This document shows positions 35,552 to 44,815 of a DNA stretch of 64,000 bases, in pieces. The translations under genes were made by a program, and so were the position numbers. The stretch covers positions 1,178,001 through 1,242,000 of the forward strand of contig NZ_CP041983.1 of the NCBI RefSeq assembly GCF_014522325.1, written 5' to 3'. Source of the stretch: Lactobacillus sp. PV012 (GTDB lineage: Bacteria; Bacillota; Bacilli; Lactobacillales; Lactobacillaceae). The notes under the pieces were generated by a model, which was not told the origin of the DNA, ran no database searches, and worked only from the letters and a program-made list of their open reading frames with translations. Every line of letters starts with the position of its first letter. The first letter of the stretch is position 1.

Positions 35552-35574
35552 AAAGGAAGGCAAGCCCTTCCTTT
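35552..35574 (-). terminator. Terminator of the tRNA-Arg transcript
   Basis: AAAGGAAGG and CCTTCCTTT, 9-bp perfect stem, 5-base loop, with TT-CTT following on the minus strand, six bases beyond the tRNA. Confidence 0.82.
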
Positions 35575-35579
35575 AGTAA

Positions 35580-35652
35580 TGACCCCGGTGAGATTCGAAC
35601 TCACCTCTACGGTTTAGGAGACCATTGTTCTATCCAGATGAACTACGGGGTC
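35580..35652 (-). tRNA. tRNA-Arg (anticodon CCT)
   Basis: Complete 73-nt cloverleaf on the minus strand. Acceptor GACCCCG/CGGGGTC, D stem GTTC/GAAC, anticodon stem ATGGT/ACCGT (one wobble) with loop CTCCTAA, variable AGAG, T arm GTGAG-TTCGAAT-CTCAC, discriminator A. Anticodon CCT reads the rare AGG arginine codon. CCA is not encoded. A terminator follows directly. Confidence 0.95.
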
Positions 35653-35732
35653 ATAATTAGCATAATCTAATTATACCTTTATTTTTTAATAGACTAAAGT
35701 CTTGAAGTATAAGAAAATTACTAATTATTTAA

Positions 35733-37058
35733 TTAATATTGATACATTTGGAAGTTTCTTTGTTCATCTTGGGCAATTTTATCAGCCGCAAAGACAAATG
35801 GCATCCAAATTATTAAAGCAATTACCATATTAACTAATACCAAAATAATGGCTCGCCAGTCATAGTTTGTTCCTAAAAATGCATTAAGCAATGGTGGCAT
35901 TACTCCTGGAACAAAGATTTGTACTGGATTCACCCATCCTAACTTAGTAACCCAATAAGCTAAACTTACATTTACCATTGGTGCTGCCACAAAAGGAATG
36001 AGATATACCGGATTAAAGACTACTGGCAATCCAAAAAGCATTGGTTCATTGATATTAAACACTGCGGGGGCAAAAGCCATTTTAGCAACTGTCCTAAAAT
36101 CGGACCTTTTTGAAAATAATAATATTGCCACTACCAACATTAGCGTGCCACCCGCACCACCAAACCAGGCAAAAACATTGAATGAGTCTTTTACCCAAGT
36201 GTAAGGAATTACATTTCCATTTCTTACAGCAGTCACATTAATATTTTCTGGCGTAAGCCATAAGGAATCAATTACGGGTGTTAAGACACTAACACCATTA
36301 ATCCCAAAGAACCAAAATAACTGCACCAAGGCTGTTAATAAAAGTACTACGCCAAATCCTTGCCCCAAATTAACTAGAGGTGATTGGATTGATTTTAATA
36401 GCCAATCACCAAAATAGGTCCCTGTTATTTCCTGGAAAGCACAATTAATTGCTGCTACCACAAAAATTGCTAGCAAAATTGGGAGCAAGGTTGTAAAGGC
36501 TACCCATTCAGCATGGGGTAAAGTAGGATTTACTCTCAAGGTAGCTCTTGCTCGTGAAGCCAAGATGAAAACTCCCATACCAATTAAGCCAAAAATAATT
36601 GCTGTAAACAATCCTGTTGTTGAAAATTGCTTAATATCTACTACGTTTTTGACATCAATTTGCTTGCCACGATAATCCAACTGAATAACATCACTTACGC
36701 TCATTACAAACGAAGCCAAGGTTACTACCGCTCCAGCCAAAGTATTTACTTCATAAGTCTTAGCTAAGTGATATCCCCAAGAAAGTGCAAAATAAATTGC
36801 AAAAATTGCAAAAGTACCATTCCACACAATATTATCCATAATCATTACAGGATGCATTAAACTATAAAAATGTTCCCAACTAAAACGATAATGGACAGCT
36901 TTTATTAAACTATTAAAAAGCATAGCAATTGAGCCAGCCATTGTAATAGGTAATAGAGAAATAAATGTATCTCGCAGTGCTACCAACCAGCGAATCTGAC
37001 CTAATTTAGTTGCAATTGGTAAAACATAATTTTCTAGCCAATTTACTAAGCGCGCCAT
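35733..37058 (-). CDS. PTS sugar transporter EIIC (lactose/cellobiose/diacetylchitobiose type)
   Basis: Membrane channel subunit of a beta-glucoside/cellobiose-family PTS, 441 residues, about ten helices. Family stretches are LRDTFISLLPITMAGSIAMLFNSL (N-terminal), FFGINGVSVLTPVIDSLW and FNINEPMLFGLPVVFNPVYLIPF, the latter with the substrate-site Asn-Glu-Pro. No EIIA/EIIB gene of this family is adjacent. Its ATG overlaps the helicase stop (TAATG), so it is coupled to the RNA helicase, an odd pairing. Sugar identity is unknown. Confidence 0.88.
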   Translation of the reverse strand: MARLVNWLENYVLPIATKLGQIRWLVALRDTFISLLPITMAGSIAMLFNSLIKAVHYRFSWEHFYSLMHPVMIMDNIVWNGTFAIFAIYFALSWGYHLAKTYEVNTLAGAVVTLASFVMSVSDVIQLDYRGKQIDVKNVVDIKQFSTTGLFTAIIFGLIGMGVFILASRARATLRVNPTLPHAEWVAFTTLLPILLAIFVVAAINCAFQEITGTYFGDWLLKSIQSPLVNLGQGFGVVLLLTALVQLFWFFGINGVSVLTPVIDSLWLTPENINVTAVRNGNVIPYTWVKDSFNVFAWFGGAGGTLMLVVAILLFSKRSDFRTVAKMAFAPAVFNINEPMLFGLPVVFNPVYLIPFVAAPMVNVSLAYWVTKLGWVNPVQIFVPGVMPPLLNAFLGTNYDWRAIILVLVNMVIALIIWMPFVFAADKIAQDEQRNFQMYQY

Positions 37059-38293
37059 TACTTACCTTCTTTTCTCTTATGAGGATGGTATCCTTTATTT
37101 TTCTTATTACGCCATCTCTTCTTTTTAGAAGTTCTCTTTACTTTGCTCGTTTTTTCTTCATTTTGTACTTTATTTATCTTTTTCTTTTGATCTTGAGGTT
37201 TGGTGGTAGTTAAATGATAACCTTCAAAATATACTCTTTGTAAGTCAAATTCATTATTTAAGAGCTTTTTCAAATCACGAAAATCATGGTCATCTCCCAA
37301 TGTCACCACATGACCTTCATTATTCATTCTTCCTGTTCTACCACTACGGTGAATATAAGTGTTAAGTTCACTTGGAATTTCAAAATTAATTACATAAGTT
37401 AAGTCTGGAATATCTAAGCCACGAGCAGCTAAATCGGTCGCAAACAATAATTTACTATGACCCAATCTAAATTTGCGTAAAATTCTTTCTCTTTCTTGTT
37501 TGTTAGTTTGATTGCTTAAGACCGAAAATGGTGTTTTGCTATGAGCAAAAATTCTTGCAAATTTCATTTCCGTTTCTGTCGAATCAAAAAAGAGAATTCC
37601 TTTAAACTTATCTAACTTAGCTAGTCTTTGTAAAAATTGTATTTTATATTGGTTAGAAACTTGCAAAAAACTATGGTCAACTGATGATTTTTGATCTGGA
37701 CGCACGTCTATTAAGATAAATTGACGTTCAAATAAATTTTCAGCATCTTTGGTAACTCTTGATTCAGAAGCTCCAAAAAGCAAAATTTGTGAATCTTGTT
37801 CTAAATTTTGACTTAAAGATACTAATAAATCCGCCTTTGTAAATTCTAAAATATCATCTGCTTCATCAATTACTAAAGATTTTATTTTTTCCAGATCTAC
37901 TTTCCTTTCTGAAATAAAATCAAATAAACGTCCTGGTGTTGCAATCAAAATTTCTGGTTTTTCCTTACGTAAACGTTCTAGTTGACGCTTGCGATTTCCA
38001 GCTCCAACTAAAGTTAAAGACTTTAATTGCAAGGCACTAAGGTATTTTTGTAAAGCATTGCGTGTTTGAATAGCTAATTCCGTTGTTGGCTCTAAAATTA
38101 TCGCTTGGCCACCAACTTTTTTAATGCGCTCTAAAACAGGCAAGCCATAAGCTAGGGTCTTCCCGGTTCCAGTTTTAGCTAATCCAACAACATCGTCTCC
38201 ATTTATAATTGGTTCATAAGTTTTTTCTTGAATTAAAGTCGGCTTTAACTTTTTTTCTTGTGCCAAGACATCTTTAATTTTTGAACTATACAT
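37058..38293 (-). CDS. DEAD-box ATP-dependent RNA helicase (CshB-like)
   Basis: RNA-remodelling ATPase for ribosome assembly or cold adaptation. Q motif region KPTLIQEKTYEPII, motif I AKTGTGKT, Ia EPTTELAIQ, Ib TPGRLF, II VIDEADDIL, III GASES (unusual for SAT), and the C-terminal core RGLDIPDLTYVINFEIP and HRSGRTGR. A Lys/Arg-rich tail (about 370-411) probably binds RNA. 411 residues. It follows the GH25-like gene by 20 bases and overlaps the EIIC gene. Confidence 0.9.
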   Translation of the reverse strand: MYSSKIKDVLAQEKKLKPTLIQEKTYEPIINGDDVVGLAKTGTGKTLAYGLPVLERIKKVGGQAIILEPTTELAIQTRNALQKYLSALQLKSLTLVGAGNRKRQLERLRKEKPEILIATPGRLFDFISERKVDLEKIKSLVIDEADDILEFTKADLLVSLSQNLEQDSQILLFGASESRVTKDAENLFERQFILIDVRPDQKSSVDHSFLQVSNQYKIQFLQRLAKLDKFKGILFFDSTETEMKFARIFAHSKTPFSVLSNQTNKQERERILRKFRLGHSKLLFATDLAARGLDIPDLTYVINFEIPSELNTYIHRSGRTGRMNNEGHVVTLGDDHDFRDLKKLLNNEFDLQRVYFEGYHLTTTKPQDQKKKINKVQNEEKTSKVKRTSKKKRWRNKKNKGYHPHKRKEGK

Positions 38294-38312
38294 CTACTTT
38301 CCCTTTCATTTT

Positions 38313-39029
38313 TTATTGTGTCAAATCTGAATCATAAAGCTGCTGATAAGAAGCCATACTTCCTAAATAAGCAAACATTGTCACATCTCGATCTAAATAA
38401 TCAGTATCTTTAACTCGTCCTTTTTGAGTATAGCACCAAAATGAATAATCTTTTCTTTTCTTTAAACTAGCTCCCGTATAAAGAAATTGTGTTTGGGATG
38501 AAAAAAGCTTTTGCCACTGATGGTTATCAGCCACTATTACGCTACGTCCACTTTGTTGGAAATAGGTTGTTAACCTGGCCAATTTTTCCCAATACTTTTT
38601 ACTATCATTTTTCTCTGCTGGAACAATCATAATTGGCAAATTTCCACTATATTTACCTACTTTTTTATTAAAATAATTGTACTGTTCCAGCGGTGTACTT
38701 TCATCACTAAAAGTTAAAATTGAACCATATGACAGCTTGGTTCCCTTTAACTGATCTCGATAAAGATAATAATCATCGTCGAAATAAGTCTTTCCTTGGG
38801 TAGATCTCAAATAAACAAAAGAAATTCCATTTTCTTGTACTTGATGCAAATCAACTTTATTAATATTTTGATTTAACTCAATTCCTAATACGCTCATATT
38901 AGCTCCTCTTGGAACTGTCGTATTTTTATTATTCAAAATATTAAAGAAACCTATTCCTAAAATCCCCAATACAATAATCAAGGTTAAAATAATCAGAGGC
39001 AATGTTATCCGATGGTGGTATCTATGCAC
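38313..39029 (-). CDS. GH25-like lysozyme fold protein with degenerate active site
   Basis: Membrane-anchored (helix at about 8-30) extracytoplasmic protein of 238 residues resembling glycosyl hydrolase family 25 muramidases: VLGIELNQ, ISFVYLRSTQGKTYFDDDYY, YGSILTF, LPIMIVPAE and the C-terminal DYSFWCYTQKG. The usual catalytic Asp of G(I/V)D is Glu51, the Glu of KATEG is Gln, and the DxE motif reads PxE (about 137-139), so hydrolase activity is doubtful. It may be a cell-wall binding pseudoenzyme. Linked to the helicase by 20 bases. Confidence 0.7.
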   Translation of the reverse strand: MHRYHHRITLPLIILTLIIVLGILGIGFFNILNNKNTTVPRGANMSVLGIELNQNINKVDLHQVQENGISFVYLRSTQGKTYFDDDYYLYRDQLKGTKLSYGSILTFSDESTPLEQYNYFNKKVGKYSGNLPIMIVPAEKNDSKKYWEKLARLTTYFQQSGRSVIVADNHQWQKLFSSQTQFLYTGASLKKRKDYSFWCYTQKGRVKDTDYLDRDVTMFAYLGSMASYQQLYDSDLTQ

Positions 39030-39052
39030 TTCTCAATCCTTCTTTCTAATGA

Positions 39053-39080
39053 AAAACGATTCTCAAATGAGAACCGTTTT
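39053..39080 (-). terminator. Terminator after hpt
   Basis: AAAACGATTCTCA and TGAGAACCGTTTT pair over 13 positions with one mismatch and a 2-base loop, separating hpt from the GH25-like gene. Confidence 0.75.
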
Positions 39081-39086
39081 GAGAAG

Positions 39087-39656
39087 TTATTTATTTAAGT
39101 TTGCCTTAATAACTTCAGGCTTTAAAACGCCAATATAAGGAATATTACGGTACTTATTAAGATAATCTAATCCATACCCAACTACAAATTGATTTTGTAC
39201 TTCTGCACCATAATAGTCAACTGTCACATCTTCTTCGCGGCGTGCTGGTTTATTTAAAAGTGCACAACACTTAACCGATTTGGCCCCACGTTGTAACAAA
39301 AGATCTTCCATAAATTTTAAAGTATGGCCTGTATCTACGATATCTTCTACAATTAAGACATCGCGACCTTTGACATCTGCTTTAACATCAGTGTCTAATG
39401 TCACTTTACCGCTTGATTCAAAGCCATCCCCATAACTAGACACATCAATAAAGTCGTTTTCCATTACAACGTCCATATTACGAACTAAGTCAGTTAAGAA
39501 AAAGACAGCACCTTTTAGAGCACCCACTACAAGTGGATTCTTTCCAGCATAATCTTGTGTAAGTTGTTGTCCTAAACGTTTACACATTTCTTGAATATCT
39601 TCTTGACTATATAAAACGTGATCAATGATATTAGTAATGTTGTCACCTTTTGCCAT
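39087..39656 (-). CDS. hpt: Hypoxanthine phosphoribosyltransferase
   Basis: Purine salvage enzyme converting hypoxanthine/guanine and PRPP to IMP/GMP. The PRPP-binding motif VLIVEDIVDTGHTLKF (about 100-115) and the N-terminal VGALKGAVFFLTDLVR loop are diagnostic. The C-terminal VVGYGLDYLNKYRNIPYIGVL is typical. 189 residues, slightly longer than many. AAGGGGA precedes the ATG. In many Firmicutes hpt sits by tilS and ftsH; here it stands alone with a terminator on each side. Confidence 0.94.
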   Translation of the reverse strand: MAKGDNITNIIDHVLYSQEDIQEMCKRLGQQLTQDYAGKNPLVVGALKGAVFFLTDLVRNMDVVMENDFIDVSSYGDGFESSGKVTLDTDVKADVKGRDVLIVEDIVDTGHTLKFMEDLLLQRGAKSVKCCALLNKPARREEDVTVDYYGAEVQNQFVVGYGLDYLNKYRNIPYIGVLKPEVIKANLNK

Positions 39657-39721
39657 GTCTAATCCCCTTACTCTCTAATTGTTTTATTATAAATACGATT
39701 ATAACATTATGTTAATAAAAA

Positions 39722-39740
39722 AAGCACCATTACAGTGCTT
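39722..39740 (-). terminator. Terminator of the CNNM-type gene
   Basis: AAGCAC and GTGCTT, 6-bp stem, 7-base loop, followed by a run of seven T on the minus strand. Confidence 0.7.
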
Positions 39741-39755
39741 AATTATTCATGATTC

Positions 39756-41081
39756 TTACTTAGAAGTTTCAGAAACAATAAACCAACGCATGAAACCTTG
39801 TTCAACATCTACTAACTCAAATTTAAAGCCTTCAAATTCAACACTTTCTCCACGCTTTAAGTTGGGATAATGCTCCATCATGTAGCCCCCAATTGTAATA
39901 ATATCGCTATCTTCAAAATTCTTTAGCTTCTTGTGGAAGAATCTCTCAAAGTCATAAAGTGTTGTCTTGCCAGAAACATGAATATTACCATGATCATCTC
40001 GAACAATGTATTCATCTGCAACATCGTCAATTTCATCTTTAATTGACCCAAAAAGTTCTTCATAAATATCTTTATCAGTGACTATCCCACTTGTACCACC
40101 ATATTCATCAACAACTAATACAATTGGTGTGTGTTTTTTAATCATTAGTTGTAAAATATCTTGAATTAACATCGATTCTGGGACCGTAATAATTGCTCGA
40201 ATAATTCTTGTAATAGGTACTTGAGGATTATTTTGATCTTGTAAAACAATATCATAAGAATAAACATATCCAACTACATCATCTTTATTATGATCTCTAA
40301 CTACCGGAAATCTGCTAAAACCATATTCTAGATATTTTTGGAGCGCTGTTTGAACATTATCCTTATAATTTAATACTTCAAGTTGAGTCCGATCCGTCAT
40401 AATATCCTTAGCAATCTTATCATTTAATTCAAAGGCACGTTCCATATAAAGTAAATCATCTTTATCAAGTGAACCACCACTTACAGCATTACGTGATAAA
40501 CGTAAGATTTCTGACTGTGAATAAACTTCGTCTTCTTCACTAGCAGTTTTCATTCCCATCAGATGTAATAAACCATTTGCACTAATATTGAGTAACCACA
40601 CAAATGGATATACTAATGTATGAAAAACTGTTAACGGCGTTACAACTGCCATCAAACATTTTACGGGTGTATCAATAGCGACATTTTTAGGCACAATTTC
40701 TGTAATAACCACTTCTAAATAAGTTAACAAAATAATTCCGACAATCGCTCCCAAAAAGCCACTTGTTTTCGGACCAAACCATGGAGTTAATTTAAACAAA
40801 TCAGTTAGGGCTTCTTCAATTGTAGCCTCACCTAACCACCCTAAAATAACTCCCACTAATGTAGTTCCCACTTGAGTTGTAGAGAGGTATTCATTTAAAT
40901 TATGCGCCATATGGAGCGCTCTTTTTAGCTTTTTAGTATTTCCCTTTTTATTAGCAATCATATCCTCTAATTGACTGGGACGCACAGTAACTAATGCAAA
41001 TTCAGCCACAACAAAGAAAATCGCAACAATAAAAATCAATAATATAATAATTAAATTTGTTGTTAAAGTAGCAGACGACAA
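39756..41081 (-). CDS. CNNM/HlyC family membrane protein (DUF21-CBS-CorC_HlyC)
   Basis: 441 residues: N-terminal DUF21 membrane domain with about four helices (9-30, 60-85, 105-125, 135-160), a CBS pair (about 205-345, DKIAKDIMTDRTQLEVL and VLVVDEYGGTSGIVTDKDIYEELFG) and a C-terminal CorC_HlyC domain (about 355-435). Members are linked to Mg2+ or other divalent-cation export, though often called hemolysins. It is a full-length relative of the DUF21-less protein at 18.7-19.5 kb. Confidence 0.88.
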   Translation of the reverse strand: MSSATLTTNLIIILLIFIVAIFFVVAEFALVTVRPSQLEDMIANKKGNTKKLKRALHMAHNLNEYLSTTQVGTTLVGVILGWLGEATIEEALTDLFKLTPWFGPKTSGFLGAIVGIILLTYLEVVITEIVPKNVAIDTPVKCLMAVVTPLTVFHTLVYPFVWLLNISANGLLHLMGMKTASEEDEVYSQSEILRLSRNAVSGGSLDKDDLLYMERAFELNDKIAKDIMTDRTQLEVLNYKDNVQTALQKYLEYGFSRFPVVRDHNKDDVVGYVYSYDIVLQDQNNPQVPITRIIRAIITVPESMLIQDILQLMIKKHTPIVLVVDEYGGTSGIVTDKDIYEELFGSIKDEIDDVADEYIVRDDHGNIHVSGKTTLYDFERFFHKKLKNFEDSDIITIGGYMMEHYPNLKRGESVEFEGFKFELVDVEQGFMRWFIVSETSK

Positions 41082-41160
41082 CTTCCTTCACCTTTACATT
41101 TAAAATTCATTCTTAATTCTAACCATTTCACTATCCAGTTTATACTATCATAGTCAAATA

Positions 41161-41433
41161 TCAATTATTTTTCTGCTCTTTATTTTTCTTACGCAAACTT
41201 TTATTTTCATTCATATCATTTTTTCTAATTGCAATAAAAGCTGCTACTACCAAAATCAAGCATCCTATTCCCATTAAAATCCAGCCAACTGGAATCAAAA
41301 TAAAACTTTCTCGAAAAAATGTTGCCCCACTTATTGTTAAATTATTAAGCCATAAATTTCCTAAGCCACAAATTATTCCCAAAATAATAAGTGCTAGGCC
41401 CCAAAACATAGCCTTTTTATTTATCCGATGCAT
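41161..41433 (-). CDS. Small two-helix membrane protein, hypothetical
   Basis: 90 residues with two hydrophobic helices (about 8-28 and 42-66) and a charged, Lys/Asn/Glu-rich cytoplasmic tail (SLRKKNKEQKNN). No recognised family. GAAAGG precedes the ATG. Lies between the nitroreductase terminator and the CNNM-type gene, on the same strand as both. Confidence 0.65.
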   Translation of the reverse strand: MHRINKKAMFWGLALIILGIICGLGNLWLNNLTISGATFFRESFILIPVGWILMGIGCLILVVAAFIAIRKNDMNENKSLRKKNKEQKNN

Positions 41434-41455
41434 GAATTTTCCTTTCTCACAGAAA

Positions 41456-41483
41456 AACTCTCAATTGATTGCAACTGAGAGTT
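41456..41483 (-). terminator. Terminator of the nitroreductase gene
   Basis: AACTCTCA and TGAGAGTT, 8-bp stem, 12-base loop, then five T on the minus strand. Confidence 0.75.
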
Positions 41484-41488
41484 CTTGA

Positions 41489-42139
41489 TTACTTAGTAAT
41501 TTTTAAAATTGAATCTACTGGTAAACGTTTTGAATGATATGAATTAATTGAAGCACGTTTATCTGGATATCCAATACCAATTGCCATTCCAATTGCTTCA
41601 TCTTCTGAAATTGGTAAGTATTTTCTAATTACATCTGGATACTTAACAATTTGGTGTGATGGCATAGTAGCAAGTCCATGATTTGCAGCAGAAAGCATTA
41701 AAGTTTGTGAAAATGCTCCCAAATCAAACAATGACCAAGCTGGAGATTTCTTAGGAATTGTCATGTAGATAAAAGTATGGGCATCATATAACCATTCTTG
41801 GGCATCTTGGAATTGATCCATTTCTCCTCTTAAAAAGAAACTAAGATTGTCACTCATACTAGACATATTCTTACTCGGAAAAACATCCCATTCAACTTTT
41901 AATAACTTAGAAAAATCTTCTCTCGAAGGTTCTCCAGCTTCTACCAAATCTTGAAATTCTTTTCGAATTTTATCTACTACTTCACCTTGCGCTACATAAA
42001 CACGCCAAGGCTGTGAATTTAATAATGAAGGTGCACGTTGAGCATCTTCAATTATTTGAGTAAGCACCTTGTCATTTACTTGTTGACTACTGAATTTTCT
42101 TGTTGCTCTTCTATGATCTAAAACATCTTTAAAGTCCAC
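41489..42139 (-). CDS. Nitroreductase family protein
   Basis: FMN-dependent NAD(P)H oxidoreductase family, 216 residues. The N-terminal HRRATRKFSSQQVNDKVL and APSLLNSQPWRVYVA bind FMN phosphate and ring; AIGMAIGIGYPDKRA is the C-terminal family block. The true start is judged to be GTG at 42139, five bases after AGGAGGAG, rather than a TTG seven codons upstream that lies before that site. Physiological substrate unknown (quinones or nitro compounds are family substrates). Confidence 0.88.
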   Translation of the reverse strand: MDFKDVLDHRRATRKFSSQQVNDKVLTQIIEDAQRAPSLLNSQPWRVYVAQGEVVDKIRKEFQDLVEAGEPSREDFSKLLKVEWDVFPSKNMSSMSDNLSFFLRGEMDQFQDAQEWLYDAHTFIYMTIPKKSPAWSLFDLGAFSQTLMLSAANHGLATMPSHQIVKYPDVIRKYLPISEDEAIGMAIGIGYPDKRASINSYHSKRLPVDSILKITK

Positions 42140-42229
42140 TAATTCTCCTCCTACTCTCAACTGATAGCCACTTAATTTTTCTATATTAATATCTTATCAT
42201 GTTAGAAAATATTATGCACATCATATCAA

Positions 42230-42265
42230 AATGAAGGGAATTGTCTTTGAGGACTTCCCTTCATT
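42230..42265 (-). terminator. Terminator of the phosphoketolase gene
   Basis: AATGAAGGGAA and TTCCCTTCATT, 11-bp perfect stem with a 14-base loop just after the stop. Confidence 0.82.
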
Positions 42266-42272
42266 AAATGAA

Positions 42273-44681
42273 CTATTTATTTAAGCCACTCCATTGCCAT
42301 TGAGTAACTTCTGGCATATCTTTACCATTATCACGAATGTATTGATGATGCTTAGCTAAGAGAGCATTCATTTTTTCGATAAATCCAGCATTATTTTGAA
42401 CTAATTCTGGTAAACTTTCAACAGCATCTTTAGCCAAATTAAAGCGATCAATGTGATTAAGAACACGCATATCAAATGGTGTAGTAATATCACCATTTTC
42501 TTCATAACCATGAATGTGAACAGCATTTTTACCACGACCACGGTCAAACCAAATTGATTCCATCATTGGTTTGAAACCATGCCAAGCAAAGACTACTGGG
42601 ACATCTTCTGGGAAAAGGCGGTTAAATTCTTCATCACTCATAGCCTCTGGGTTCTTTTCAGGAGTCATCATCTTCATTACATCAATTACATTAATATAAC
42701 GAATTTTGAGTTCTGGGAATTGTTTATGAAGTAAATCAATTGCTGCCAAAGTTTCAATTGTAGGTTCAGTTCCAGTAGAAGCAAAAACAATATCAGGCTT
42801 AGCATTTTGATCAGTTGAAGCCCAATCAACATAACCTAAACCTTTATCAACTAATTTCTTAGCTTCTTCAATACTAAACCATTGTGGACGTGGTTGCTTA
42901 GAAGTTACTAATAAATTAATTACTTCTCGATCTCTAAAGGCTTTATCAGAAACAGCCAAAAGTGAGTTAGTGTCAGCTGGTAAGTATTCATGAATTAAAT
43001 CTGGACGATTCTTTTCAAATAAGTGAGTTAACATTCCAGGATCTTGGTGAGTATAGCCATTATGATCTTGTTGGAAAACAGTAGAAGTATCCACAATATT
43101 CAAAGCAGGGTAATCATGACGCCATTGTTGTTCTTTAGCCTTGCGAAGCCATTTCATGTGTTGTGTCAGCATTGAATCTACTACGCGTCCAAAAGATTCA
43201 TATGTTGCAAAAAAGCCATGACGTCCAGTTAATACATAGCCTTCAAGCCAACCTTCATCTTGGTGTTCTGAAAGTTGGGAGTCAATCAAACGGCCTGTCC
43301 GTGATAGATCTTCATCATTTGGTTCATGAATTTCTTCCATCCATTGACGTTTTTGATCATCAAGAAGTTCAAAGAGACGGTTAGATTTAGACTCATCTGG
43401 ACCAAAGCCACGGAAATTATCTGGATTTAATTTGGCAATCTCATTTAAATACTTTGCCCATTCTGCCATGTCTTGTTTTTCAACAGAACCAGGCTTACCA
43501 ATTTCGACAGCAAAGTCTCGGTAATCTGGTAAATTCAAGGCACGTGGATTAATTCCACCATTAGTTACCGGATTCATTGCCATGCGTTTATCGCCCTTTA
43601 GAGTATTTTGTAAGACAATTTCCTTTGGTGAACCATCTTCATTAAATAGTTCTTCTGGCTTGTAACTCTTCATCCAATCGATCAATATATCTTTATGTTC
43701 CATTGCATCTTGGGCAACTGGAATTGGAATTTGGTGAGCACGGAAACTATTTTCAATTGGATTTCCATCTAAGTCTTCTTTAGGGCCAGTCCAACCCTTT
43801 GGTACTCTAAAGACAATCATTGGCCATTTCACTTGTGAATCATCATTATTTTCACGAGCATTTTTTTGAATAGCTTTAATATCCTCAACAACTTGATCCA
43901 TTGTCTTAGCCATTTCTTCATGAACCTGCATATGATCTTTATACCCATTAAATTGTCCATCTTTATATGCAGTAACAAAGTAAGGTTTCCAACCCATCCC
44001 TTCAAAGTATTTGGTTAAATCTTCATCGCTCATACGAGAGACAATAGTTGGGTTAGAAATTTTAAATCCATTAATTTGTAAAATTGGAATTACTGCTCCA
44101 TCTTTAATTGGGTTGATAAATTTACTTGAAAACCAAGAAGCTGCTAATGGACCAGTTTCTGCTTCACCATCACCAATTTCAACAGCTGCAATTACATCAG
44201 GATTATCTAAAATTGCTCCTACACCATGAGACAATGCATATCCTAATTCCCCACCTTCATGGATTGAACCAGGTGTTTCTGGTGCTGCATGAGAAGCTAC
44301 TCCACCAGGAAAACTAAATTGTTTAAATAATTTAGCCATTCCCTTTTCATCTTGAGTAATTTCTGGGTATCTTTCAGTATATGATCCATCAAGATAAGAA
44401 TTTGATACCATTACTTGTCCACCATGACCTGAACCTTCAATATAGAACATATTTAGATCATACTTTTTAATGGCACGATTTAAGTGAGCGTAAATAAAGT
44501 TTTGTGGCACAATAGTACCCCAGTGACCAATTGGCTTAGGCTTTACATCGGAAGGTTTCAAATCTTCCTTTAAAAGCGGATTATTCATCAAAAATAATTG
44601 ACCTACAGATAAGTAATTAGCTGCACGCCAAAAGGCATCTACACTATTTAAGTATTCTTTTGAATCATAATTGACTGCCAT
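42273..44681 (-). CDS. xfp: Xylulose-5-phosphate/fructose-6-phosphate phosphoketolase
   Basis: Thiamine-diphosphate enzyme cleaving xylulose-5-P (and possibly fructose-6-P) with phosphate to acetyl-P plus a triose or tetrose phosphate. Visible features: [56 protein letters not shown] and [20 protein letters not shown] (ThDP/Mg2+ site), then [18 protein letters not shown]. 802 residues, full length. Own promoter upstream; the pentose/nucleoside genes next to it supply its substrate route. The presence of this gene allows heterofermentative use of pentoses. Confidence 0.96.
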   Translation of the reverse strand: MAVNYDSKEYLNSVDAFWRAANYLSVGQLFLMNNPLLKEDLKPSDVKPKPIGHWGTIVPQNFIYAHLNRAIKKYDLNMFYIEGSGHGGQVMVSNSYLDGSYTERYPEITQDEKGMAKLFKQFSFPGGVASHAAPETPGSIHEGGELGYALSHGVGAILDNPDVIAAVEIGDGEAETGPLAASWFSSKFINPIKDGAVIPILQINGFKISNPTIVSRMSDEDLTKYFEGMGWKPYFVTAYKDGQFNGYKDHMQVHEEMAKTMDQVVEDIKAIQKNARENNDDSQVKWPMIVFRVPKGWTGPKEDLDGNPIENSFRAHQIPIPVAQDAMEHKDILIDWMKSYKPEELFNEDGSPKEIVLQNTLKGDKRMAMNPVTNGGINPRALNLPDYRDFAVEIGKPGSVEKQDMAEWAKYLNEIAKLNPDNFRGFGPDESKSNRLFELLDDQKRQWMEEIHEPNDEDLSRTGRLIDSQLSEHQDEGWLEGYVLTGRHGFFATYESFGRVVDSMLTQHMKWLRKAKEQQWRHDYPALNIVDTSTVFQQDHNGYTHQDPGMLTHLFEKNRPDLIHEYLPADTNSLLAVSDKAFRDREVINLLVTSKQPRPQWFSIEEAKKLVDKGLGYVDWASTDQNAKPDIVFASTGTEPTIETLAAIDLLHKQFPELKIRYINVIDVMKMMTPEKNPEAMSDEEFNRLFPEDVPVVFAWHGFKPMMESIWFDRGRGKNAVHIHGYEENGDITTPFDMRVLNHIDRFNLAKDAVESLPELVQNNAGFIEKMNALLAKHHQYIRDNGKDMPEVTQWQWSGLNK

Positions 44682-44718
44682 GACAATTCTCCTTTAAGTA
44701 AAAGTTTCTTTTTATTTA

Positions 44719-44747
44719 ATAGTAATGGAGTTAGAGCGTAAAAGCAA
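44719..44747 (-). promoter_or_regulatory. Promoter of xfp
   Basis: On the minus strand TTGCTT, 17 bases, TACTAT, about 40 bases before the ATG, which has AAAGGAG. No cre consensus was found nearby. Confidence 0.55.
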
Positions 44748-44792
44748 CCATTTTAAAAATTGGTAGGTATCAATTTATTTTTTCTTAAAAAA

Positions 44793-44813
44793 AGCTAGAC
44801 TGAATGTCTAACT
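44793..44813 (-). terminator. Terminator of the rbsK-to-alkD operon
   Basis: AGTTAGAC and GTCTAGCT pair on the minus strand (one G-T), 5-base loop, followed by seven T. Confidence 0.8.
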
Positions 44814-44815
44814 TT

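Noticed and set aside
43163..44317. Several antisense frames within phosphoketolase
   Set aside because: They are shadows of a highly conserved coding gene, with no start signals and atypical composition.
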